From assembly GCA_025356735.1 (NCBI GenBank), contig JANXRT010000139.1, positions 1 through 5,930 on the forward strand: 5,930 nucleotides of DNA, written 5' to 3'. The notes under the pieces are model-generated. The model was given only the letters and a program-made list of their open reading frames with translations, had not been told where the DNA came from and searched no databases. The translations under genes and the position numbers were made by a program. Position 1 is the stretch's first letter. Every line of letters starts with the position of its first letter. Below are positions 1-5,390 of the stretch, one piece after another. This DNA is from Acetobacteraceae bacterium. Lineage in GTDB: Bacteria; Pseudomonadota; Alphaproteobacteria; Acetobacterales; Acetobacteraceae.

Positions 1-867
1 GGTGACGCCGAGCTGGTGCGGCCCGGCGGCGATGCCCGAGAAGGTGAAGTCCTGCAGCTTGCCGGCCGAATGCAGCGCGGTGACGGTGCCGCCGGTGCCG
101 AGTGCGCGGCCGTCGAGGGTAAGCTGGAACTGCGCGTCGCCCATGTAGGCGTCCTCGCTGAGATGGAGGGTCAAGCTTCCGGTCGCGGCGCCGACGGTGA
201 AGGTCGAGGCGCCGTTGCTGTAGAAGATGTGGGTGGCGCCCGCGGTCGCGGTGCCGTCATAGGCCATGTTGTCGAGGTAAAGGTTGCGGTCGGTGCTTGG
301 ACTGCCGCCCCAGGCGTCGTTGAGGAAGGCGATGGTCACGGCGTGCGTGCCGGCCCCCCAATGCCCGTTCAGCACGACCTGCTCGTCGGCGCCGGCGGCG
401 TGCGAGGCGTGCGCGGCAAGGATGCCGCCGACCTGGGTGCCGTCCACGCTGACAGTGTATTGCGCGTCGCCGTTCCAGGCATCCTCGGACACTCCGATCG
501 TCAGCGTGTCGGTGGCTGCGGCAGTGCCGAACGAGAAGCTTTGCGGGCCGCCGCCGAGCAGCGTCAGGCCGCCGCCAGGGATGGCGGTGCCGTCGAGCGT
601 CGCGTTGTCGACATAGAGGTTGCGGTCGGTGGAGGGCGAGCCGCCCCAGGCGTCGTTGAGGAAGTTGACCGTGGCCGTGTGGCCGCCGCTGCCGAAAGCG
701 CCGAGCACGTGGAATATCTGCGTCTGGCCGGCGCCGTGCGAGGCGACGGCGGTCTGGATGCCGCCGACCTGGCTGCCGTCGATGCTGACGGTGAACTGGG
801 CGTCGCCGTTCCAGGCATCCTCGGAGATCGACAGCGACATCGTGTCGGCGCCTGAGCCGAGGGTCAC
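1..867 (-). repeat. Three tandem CBM60-type module repeats inside the glycosidase gene
   Basis: The coding sequence repeats with a period of about 336 nt (112 residues): module A about 867-589, module B about 540-256, module C about 207-1 and continuing off the window. Modules A and B share an almost identical NDAWGGSPSTDRNLY block and SEDAWNGDAQ block, also visible as near-identical DNA (around 605-655 and 269-329). Module C has SEDAYMGDAQ, and its second block lies outside the window. This is seen directly in the translation. Recent duplication is inferred from the DNA-level similarity of A and B. Confidence 0.8.
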
Positions 868-1953
868 GACCGAGGAGGACGCGCCGAAATACTTCGCCCA
901 GGCGGCGGCTTCGTTCGGCTTGTTGTCGGCCGGCGCCGAGAACTGGTAGTTGCCGCCGCCGTTCGAATCCCAAAGGTTGACGAAGGCGACCTGAACCCCG
1001 GAGGCTTGCACGGTCTGGGCCAGCCATTGCGGGAAGGCGGCCTCGTCGGCGACATCCTGGCCGCTGTCGGAGCTGCCGGCGCCGGTCTCGGCGATGCCAA
1101 ACGGCTTGCCCTGGGCCTTGGCGAACTGGATCAGGTCCGTCAGGCTGAGGCTGTGGCCGGAGCTGCCGTCTAGCGAGTAGGGGGTTGCCGCCGGGTAGGT
1201 CCAGTAATGCTGGCGGTTGACCGGATCGGCCATCCACTGGTTCAGGTTGGCATCGATGGTGCCGTCGTTCTTGTGCCAGTCATAGAGCGGGTTGTACGGA
1301 TACATGCCGGCATAGATGTCGGCCGCGATCACGTCGACGTAGGCGTTGCCGGGATAGAGCGTGTGGGTCGCCTCGGCGTTGGTGTAGTTGATGATCGAGG
1401 GGTTCCAGACGACCTGGACGTTGACGCCGTAGGTCGTGCCGGCCTGGTGCAGCACGGTCGAGATGTGCTGGAAGGCGGCCACCCAGTCGGCCTGGGTCTT
1501 GGCGTCGTCGCCGGCGTAGAACGGCATCGAGTTTAGGTTCATTTCCCAGCCTGGGCGGTAATACTGAGTGGTGAACCCGTCCTGCGCCCAAATCTGCACG
1601 ATGCCGGAGATGGTGGCGTCATACTGGCCGGAAGCGAAGGCCAGGTAGTAGGCGTCGGGCGTCATCGCGGCGTTGCTGGTCGAGGTCATCGGCAGGGCGA
1701 TCACCGGCGTCGCGGATTTCGCATTCGCCGACTGCGAGGCGGAATCAGCCTCCCAGTTGGCATTACCGACCCATTGGCTGATCGGCTGGCCTTGGTCGAT
1801 GTAATAATCAAGCAGGCTCGGTGCGGCGCCCATGAGCTGGGTGAAGCTGGTGTATTTGGCATCGAACAGAGCCTGTTCCGCGGCGTCGCTATTGTTCGGG
1901 TTGCCGAGATAGGCGCCGAGCCGGAAGGGCGTCGAGAGGGGCGCGGACGACAT
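1..1953 (-). CDS. GH26-like glycoside hydrolase with tandem CBM60-type modules (3' end beyond window)
   Basis: Reading the minus strand from ATG at 1953 gives 651 codons without a stop, up to base 1, so the C-terminus is missing. Residues about 10-355 look like a clan GH-A (beta/alpha)8 glycosidase, closest to GH26 (mannanase/lichenase/xylanase type). The motif YRPGWEMN (131-139) supplies the likely acid/base E137, and FGIAETGAG (285-293) the likely nucleophile E289. Their spacing of about 150 residues is longer than in classic GH26 enzymes, so the family call is tentative. Three modules of about 110 residues follow (about 363-455, 472-566 and 583 onward). They carry SEDAWNGDAQ and NDAWGGSPSTDRNLY motifs typical of calcium-dependent xylan-binding CBM60. 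The probable role is hydrolysis of plant or microbial beta-glycans such as mannan or xylan. The N-terminus (MSSAPLSTPFRLGAYLG) has no signal peptide or membrane segment, so export by a type I system through an unseen C-terminal signal is a reasonable inference. AGGA lies 8 nt before the ATG, which supports this start. Confidence 0.85.
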   Translation of the reverse strand, partial: MSSAPLSTPFRLGAYLGNPNNSDAAEQALFDAKYTSFTQLMGAAPSLLDYYIDQGQPISQWVGNANWEADSASQSANAKSATPVIALPMTSTSNAAMTPDAYYLAFASGQYDATISGIVQIWAQDGFTTQYYRPGWEMNLNSMPFYAGDDAKTQADWVAAFQHISTVLHQAGTTYGVNVQVVWNPSIINYTNAEATHTLYPGNAYVDVIAADIYAGMYPYNPLYDWHKNDGTIDANLNQWMADPVNRQHYWTYPAATPYSLDGSSGHSLSLTDLIQFAKAQGKPFGIAETGAGSSDSGQDVADEAAFPQWLAQTVQASGVQVAFVNLWDSNGGGNYQFSAPADNKPNEAAAWAKYFGASSSVVTLGSGADTMSLSISEDAWNGDAQFTVSIDGSQVGGIQTAVASHGAGQTQIFHVLGAFGSGGHTATVNFLNDAWGGSPSTDRNLYVDNATLDGTAIPGGGLTLLGGGPQSFSFGTAAATDTLTIGVSEDAWNGDAQYTVSVDGTQVGGILAAHASHAAGADEQVVLNGHWGAGTHAVTIAFLNDAWGGSPSTDRNLYLDNMAYDGTATAGATHIFYSNGASTFTVGAATGSLTLHLSEDAYMGDAQFQLTLDGRALGTGGTVTALHSAGKLQDFTFSGIAAGPHQLGVT

Positions 1954-1961
1954 GAATAAAG

Positions 1962-1965
1962 TCCT
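1962..1965 (-). promoter_or_regulatory. Ribosome-binding site of the glycosidase gene
   Basis: The minus strand reads AGGA, then 8 nt, then the ATG at 1953. It lies in AT-rich, non-coding-like sequence and there is no in-frame start further upstream, so it fixes the start of the glycosidase. Confidence 0.7.
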
Positions 1966-1984
1966 ATTTTTAAATAACGTTTCC

Positions 1985-2013
1985 TTGATAATCACAGTTA
2001 AGTGAGGAGTCAA
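1985..2013 (-). promoter_or_regulatory. Sigma70-type promoter for the glycosidase gene
   Basis: On the minus strand a -35 box TTGACT (2013-2008; 5 of 6 to consensus) is followed by an exact 17-bp spacer and a -10 box TATCAA (1990-1985; 4 of 6). Transcription would start near 1978, leaving a leader of roughly 25 nt that contains the AGGA site. The position, the spacing and the AT-richness of the surrounding 150 bp all fit. It suggests that the glycosidase has its own transcript instead of depending on read-through from the alpha/beta hydrolase gene upstream. Confidence 0.5.
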
Positions 2014-2041
2014 AACATTTCGCGACTGAGATAACTGCCGA

Positions 2042-2063
2042 TTGTAACTAATATTTATTACAA
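2042..2063. promoter_or_regulatory. AT-rich inverted repeat, possible operator upstream of the glycosidase
   Basis: TTGTAA (2042-2047) and TTACAA (2058-2063) are perfect 6-bp inverted arms. TAA/TTA pairing continues inside them after one unpaired C. The element is centred about 40 bp upstream of the -35 box of the proposed promoter, a usual place for an activator site. It could equally be an UP-like AT-rich element or chance in AT-rich DNA. No transcription factor gene is next to it. Confidence 0.3.
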
Positions 2064-2103
2064 GAATGAAGTTATATTTGAAACAAGGCCAGTCTGAAAA
2101 CTA

Positions 2104-3165
2104 TCAAAATTTGTCTGTTCCGGGTTCCACCAGCGCCGTCCGAGGCCCCTTGTTAAAGGGATGCGTTCCGGAACGTTCCCCCGATGCTTGAAGATGGAGC
2201 GGCGTTTGGGCCAGGTTCCAAACTTGCTCACGGATGGCTTGCAGAACTTCGAACGTGGCGTTGTGGTGGGCCATATGCCCGACGCCCTCGATCGCGATCA
2301 GGCGGCTGCCTTTGATGGTGGCGTGCAGCCGGCGCGAGTGGCGGCCGAAATCGACGATCCGGTCGCCAGTGCCGGCCAGGATGGTGACCGGCAGCCGAAG
2401 ATCGCCATAGCGTGGTTCCAGGGCAGCGGCGCTCGGGATCATCAGCGCGGTGTCGGCGGCGCTGGCGCGAATTTGCGAGGGCCGCAGCGCCATGCCGGTC
2501 GGGAAGCGTGCCGCGAAGCCCGGGGTGACGGGCGACGGGGCGAAGACATGGCGGAACACCGCGCCGGACATCAGCCAGCCCAGGGCCGGGGCAATCGTAT
2601 GGCGGAACAGGTCGCCGAGCACCGGGAAGGCAGGCCCGCTGAACACCGCGACATCCATTCGCGGCTCGGGCTGGTAGAAGCCCGATACCAGCACCAGCCC
2701 GGCGGGTTGAGGGTTGTCGAGCGCCATCGCGAGCGCCACCAGCGTTCCCCAGGAGTGGCCGACCAGCACCGGCCGGTGCACGCCGAGTTGTTGCAGTGCG
2801 CCGTGCAGCAGCGCCGCCTGGGCGGAGGCGGTCCAGGCCGTTGCACGCGGGCGGGTGCTGTGGCCAAAGCCGGGCCGGTCGAAGACGACGATGCGGTGCT
2901 CGGCCGCCAGCGCCTCGACCAGGCCGGCGATGGCGAAATCATCCGAGCTGGCGCCGTTGCCATGCAGCAGCACGATCGGGGTGGCATCATTGTCCGGGCC
3001 GTGGTCGAGGTAGTGCAGCCGGACGCCGTCGATCTCGATGAACTCGCCGGAAGGCGGATGACGCCGCTCGGTGCGTCGCGCCACGAGGTGGTTGGCGACG
3101 GCAGCGGCGGTCAATCCGATGGCGGCCAGCAGCAAGGTTCTGGCGTGCAATGAGGCAGGCGACAT
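2104..3165 (-). CDS. Membrane-anchored alpha/beta-fold hydrolase
   Basis: A 353-residue protein of the alpha/beta hydrolase superfamily (serine hydrolase type). A hydrophobic stretch at residues about 10-29, followed by RRTERR, looks like an N-terminal membrane anchor or uncleaved signal. The catalytic domain spans about 40-320: oxyanion motif HGNG (68-71), nucleophile elbow GHSWG with S138, acid D268 in GTGD, and H297 in GVGHMAHH. The cap segment around 160-245 is typical of C-C hydrolase, esterase and haloperoxidase-like relatives, and the substrate cannot be inferred. The ATG at 3165 is preferred because GGA lies 7 nt upstream. A GTG at 3222 would add 19 low-complexity residues and has no purine-rich site before it. 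The last 30 or so residues lie beyond the fold and look unstructured. The gene follows the small RAM protein by 72 nt on the same strand, so co-transcription is likely. Confidence 0.88.
   Translation of the reverse strand: MSPASLHARTLLLAAIGLTAAAVANHLVARRTERRHPPSGEFIEIDGVRLHYLDHGPDNDATPIVLLHGNGASSDDFAIAGLVEALAAEHRIVVFDRPGFGHSTRPRATAWTASAQAALLHGALQQLGVHRPVLVGHSWGTLVALAMALDNPQPAGLVLVSGFYQPEPRMDVAVFSGPAFPVLGDLFRHTIAPALGWLMSGAVFRHVFAPSPVTPGFAARFPTGMALRPSQIRASAADTALMIPSAAALEPRYGDLRLPVTILAGTGDRIVDFGRHSRRLHATIKGSRLIAIEGVGHMAHHNATFEVLQAIREQVWNLAQTPLHLQASGERSGTHPFNKGPRTALVEPGTDKF
2164..2179. repeat. Overlapping palindromes in the tail of the hydrolase gene
   Basis: CGTTCCGGAACG (2164-2175) is a perfect 12-bp palindrome. 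It overlaps a second perfect 10-bp palindrome GGAACGTTCC (2170-2179). Just beside it, CCCTT (2147-2151) and AAGGG (2156-2160) can form a 5-bp stem with a 4-nt loop. All lie in the codons for the non-conserved C-terminal tail of the hydrolase. They have no poly-U run and are not convincing as a terminator. Confidence 0.4.
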
Positions 3166-3237
3166 CGAGGCATCCGGATCGTTGGCTGCAACAACGGACC
3201 TGGCGGTGGCGGCGTTCCCCACGGCAGAGATCGAGGG

Positions 3238-3492
3238 TCAGGCGCCGGCGGCGGAGAACGCGTTGAACGTTATCAGCGTGTAGGTGTCGGCGACGCCGGG
3301 CAGGGTCTGGATGCGCTCGGTGACGAACTTGCCGGTGTCCTGCTCGGGTTCCAGGTAGAACTTTCCCAGCAGGTCGTACTGGCCGGATGTGGAATAGATC
3401 TCCGACAGCTGCTCGATGCGGTCCACCGCCTCCTGGGCGACGCGGTAGGCCTGGCCCATCTCGCATTTGATCTGCACGAAGATCGCCCGCAT
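3238..3492 (-). CDS. Stand-alone Lrp/AsnC ligand-binding (RAM) domain protein
   Basis: An 84-residue protein consisting of a single RAM domain, the effector-binding half of Lrp/AsnC regulators, with an ACT-like beta-alpha-beta fold. It starts MRAIFVQIKCEMGQAYRVAQ and continues through SGQYDLLGKFYL (36-47) and LPGVADTYTLITFNAF (64-79), which match the conserved G-x-YD and GV-x-x-T-x-T positions of the family. There is no helix-turn-helix, so it cannot bind DNA as Lrp does. Such proteins are known as small oligomers that bind amino acids or partner with full-length Lrp proteins. The ATG at 3492 is chosen because GGGGCGAG precedes it and the family begins here. An upstream ATG at 3597 would add 35 low-complexity residues and run through the divergent promoter region. 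The gene precedes the alpha/beta hydrolase and is divergent from the thiamine-diphosphate enzyme. Confidence 0.88.
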   Translation of the reverse strand: MRAIFVQIKCEMGQAYRVAQEAVDRIEQLSEIYSTSGQYDLLGKFYLEPEQDTGKFVTERIQTLPGVADTYTLITFNAFSAAGA

Positions 3493-3552
3493 CGCACTCG
3501 CCCCGGTTGCCTGGTTTGCTGACAATGGCGCCGCTGACGCTGCCGCGTCCAG

Positions 3553-3592
3553 CCGGGTGACGCGGCGGCGGGGGCCCGGTATCGTCACCGGG
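3553..3592 (+). promoter_or_regulatory. Candidate promoter with overlapping inverted repeats in the divergent spacer
   Basis: A weak -35-like GTGACG (3557-3562), a 17-bp spacer and a -10-like TATCGT (3580-3585) would start transcription near 3592, about 20 nt before the plus-strand ATG at 3613. The same bases hold two inverted repeats: GGTGACG (3556-3562) with CGTCACC (3583-3589), and CCCGGT (3575-3580) with ACCGGG (3587-3592). A repressor bound there could control the thiamine-diphosphate enzyme and perhaps the divergent RAM gene. GC-rich DNA yields such repeats often, so this is tentative. Confidence 0.3.
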
Positions 3593-3612
3593 TTCAACCG
3601 GGGAATGTCACG

Positions 3613-5304
3613 ATGGATTTGGCTCAGGCTGGCAAGGTTCGCGCACTACCGCGGATGGGCGGGCGCATCCTTGCCGACACGCTGGTCGCGCAGGGCATCG
3701 ACCATGTCTTCGCGGTGCCGGGCGAGAGCTACCTCGACGTGCTCGACGGGTTCTTCGATGTCCGCGACAAGCTGACGCTGGTAACCTGCCGATTTGAGGC
3801 CGGGGCGGTGCACATGGCGGAGGCTTACGGCAAGCTGACGGGCCGGCCGGCGGCGGCGTTTGTGACCCGCGGCCCCGGCGCGTGCCATGGCGCGATCGGG
3901 GTGCACGTGGCGATGCAGGACAGCACGCCTATGCTGCTGTTCGTGGGCCAGATCCCGTTCGACGAGACCGACCGCGACAGCTTCCAGGAAGTCGATTACC
4001 GAAAGATGTTCGCGCCGCTGGCCAAGTGGGTGACGCAGATCGACGACGCGCGCCGCATCCCCGAGCTGATCGCCCATGCCGTCGATGTCGCGAGCACCGG
4101 CCGGCCCGGTCCCGTCGTGATCGCGCTGTCGGAAGAAATGCAGAAGCACATCGCTGAGGTGCCGGACCTGGTGCGTGTCACGGCGTCGGTGGCGCATCCC
4201 GATCCGGCGGCGATGCAGCGTATGCAGTCCATGCTGGCGCAGGCGGAGCGGCCGGTGCTGCTGCTGGGCGGCTCCTGCTGGACCGCGCAGGGTCGCGCGG
4301 GGCTGCGCGAATTCATCATCGGCAATGCCTTGCCGGTCGCGGTCGGGTTCCGCCGCCAGGCGCATTTCGATGGCAGCCTGGAGAATTTCGTGGGCGACAT
4401 CGGCGTCGGCTCCGACCCCGGCCTGGTTGCGAAAATGGCCGAAGCCGACCTGATCCTGGCGGTCGGCACGCGCCTGGGCGAGGCGACGACGCAGGGCTAC
4501 AGCCTGTTCGACCTCGCCGGGAGCACGCCGATCGTGCATGTCCATCCCGACGCTGCCGAGATCGGCCGCGTGTTCCGCGTGGCGCTCGGCATCACCGCCG
4601 ACCTCAACGCCTTCGCGGCCGCGGCGGCGGGCTTGGAGCCAGTGCAGGCGCGGTGGTCGGACTGGACCGCCGAATTGCGCGGCCTGCGTGAGGCGCAGCG
4701 CGCGGTGCCGAACTACCAGGGCAGCCTCAACCTGGCGCAGGCGATGCGCGAGCTGGAGTGCATGCTCGACCCCGACGCGATCGTCACCACGGACGCCGGC
4801 AACTTCGCCGGCTGGGCAACGCGGTTCCTGAACTTCTCCGAGGACCAGCGCTATATCGGCCCGACCAACGGCGCCATGGGCTACAGCGTGCCGGCAGCGG
4901 TCGGCGCCAAGATCGCCTTCCCCGAGCGCATGGTGGTGGCGATGGTCGGCGATGGCGGCTTCATGATGACCGGTCAGGAAATCGCCACCGCGTTCCATCA
5001 TGGCGTGGCGCCGATCGTGCTGGTGTTCAACAACGGGATGTACGGCACCATCCGCATGCACCAGGAACGTTCCTATCCTGGCCGCGTGTCGGCGACTGCC
5101 CTGACCAACCCCGACTTCTGCAAACTCATCGAGGCGTTCGGTGGGCATGGCGAGGTGGTGACGCGGACAGAGGAATTCTCGCCGGCCTTCCGGCGTGCGG
5201 TCGCCAGCGGGAAGCCGGCGCTGATCGAGCTACGGGTCGATCCCGAACAGATCACCACGCGGGCGACCATCGCGGATTTGCGGGCGGCTAGGCTGGCAAA
5301 GTAA
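3613..5304 (+). CDS. Thiamine-diphosphate-dependent enzyme, acetolactate-synthase-like superfamily
   Basis: A complete 563-residue enzyme with the three-domain layout of the IlvB/pyruvate-oxidase/benzoylformate-decarboxylase group. The N-terminal pyrimidine-binding domain is at about 15-180, with catalytic Glu62 in CRFEAGAVHMAEAYGKLTG. The central Rossmann-like domain is at about 195-335 (LLLGGSCW, ILAVGTRLGE, VHVHPDAAEIG). The C-terminal pyrophosphate-binding domain is at about 375-545, with GDGGFM (446-451) and NN (473-474) as the Mg-ThDP motif. It should cleave or form bonds next to a carbonyl of a 2-oxo acid or similar substrate in the cytoplasm. After the ThDP motif it reads GTIRMHQER, where true acetohydroxyacid synthases carry a VRQWQ-type motif, and no ilvN-like subunit gene is adjacent, so branched-chain synthesis is unlikely. 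The ATG at 3613 has GGGGA 8 nt upstream. A second ATG at 3655 (MGGRIL), where the conserved part begins, is a weaker alternative start. Confidence 0.92.
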   Translation: MDLAQAGKVRALPRMGGRILADTLVAQGIDHVFAVPGESYLDVLDGFFDVRDKLTLVTCRFEAGAVHMAEAYGKLTGRPAAAFVTRGPGACHGAIGVHVAMQDSTPMLLFVGQIPFDETDRDSFQEVDYRKMFAPLAKWVTQIDDARRIPELIAHAVDVASTGRPGPVVIALSEEMQKHIAEVPDLVRVTASVAHPDPAAMQRMQSMLAQAERPVLLLGGSCWTAQGRAGLREFIIGNALPVAVGFRRQAHFDGSLENFVGDIGVGSDPGLVAKMAEADLILAVGTRLGEATTQGYSLFDLAGSTPIVHVHPDAAEIGRVFRVALGITADLNAFAAAAAGLEPVQARWSDWTAELRGLREAQRAVPNYQGSLNLAQAMRELECMLDPDAIVTTDAGNFAGWATRFLNFSEDQRYIGPTNGAMGYSVPAAVGAKIAFPERMVVAMVGDGGFMMTGQEIATAFHHGVAPIVLVFNNGMYGTIRMHQERSYPGRVSATALTNPDFCKLIEAFGGHGEVVTRTEEFSPAFRRAVASGKPALIELRVDPEQITTRATIADLRAARLAK

Positions 5305-5307
5305 GCA

Positions 5308-5351
5308 TGGGGCTCTGCCCCAAACCCCGCCGGGGTAGCGCCCCGGGGCGC
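5308..5351. terminator. Three tandem GC-rich hairpins after the thiamine-diphosphate enzyme gene
   Basis: Starting 4 nt after the stop codon are three back-to-back perfect stems. TGGGGC/GCCCCA (5308-5313 with 5317-5322) closes a 3-nt loop. ACCCC/GGGGT (5324-5328 with 5332-5336) closes the loop GCC. GCGCCCCGGGGCGC (5338-5351) is a perfect 14-bp palindrome. A T5 run follows at 5368-5372. From memory, GGGGCTCTGCCCC-AAACCCC elements are common 3' intergenic repeats in Acetobacteraceae and related alphaproteobacteria. A terminator or 3'-end stabilising role between these convergent genes is inferred. Confidence 0.6.
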
Positions 5352-5358
5352 ACCCGTT

Positions 5359-5390
5359 AGATCAAGCTTTTTGCCTGCGGCGCTTGATCT
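5359..5390. terminator. Stem-loop between convergent genes, possible bidirectional terminator
   Basis: AGATCAAGC (5359-5367) and GCTTGATCT (5382-5390) form a perfect 9-bp stem around a 14-nt loop beginning TTTTT. The right arm touches the stop codon (TAA, 5392-5390) of the minus-strand PPC-domain gene. The stem lacks a downstream U-tract on either strand, so it is a weak intrinsic terminator, though its place between two convergent genes fits. Confidence 0.4.

Noticed and set aside
16..855. 279-codon open frame on the plus strand
   Set aside because: Gly/Ala/Val/Arg-rich antisense shadow of the CBM repeats. Its own internal repeats simply mirror the CBM repeats.
257..1237. 326-codon open frame on the minus strand within the glycosidase region
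   Set aside because: It is out of frame with the glycosidase on the same strand, very Arg/Pro-rich and low in complexity. The other frame carries catalytic and CBM motifs throughout.
2161..3153. 330-codon open frame on the plus strand opposite the alpha/beta hydrolase
   Set aside because: No family motifs and Arg/Gly/Gln-rich composition, while the opposite strand holds a full catalytic triad in order.
3493..3597. 35-residue N-terminal extension of the RAM protein from an ATG at 3597
   Set aside because: Low-complexity, not like the family, and it would cover the divergent promoter region. The ATG at 3492 has a good ribosome-binding site and matches the family start.
3646..5148. 500-codon open frame on the minus strand opposite the thiamine-diphosphate enzyme gene
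   Set aside because: It is rich in Arg, His, Ala and Gly with no recognisable motif. It is the codon-position shadow expected opposite a GC-rich gene whose plus-strand product is clearly a real enzyme.
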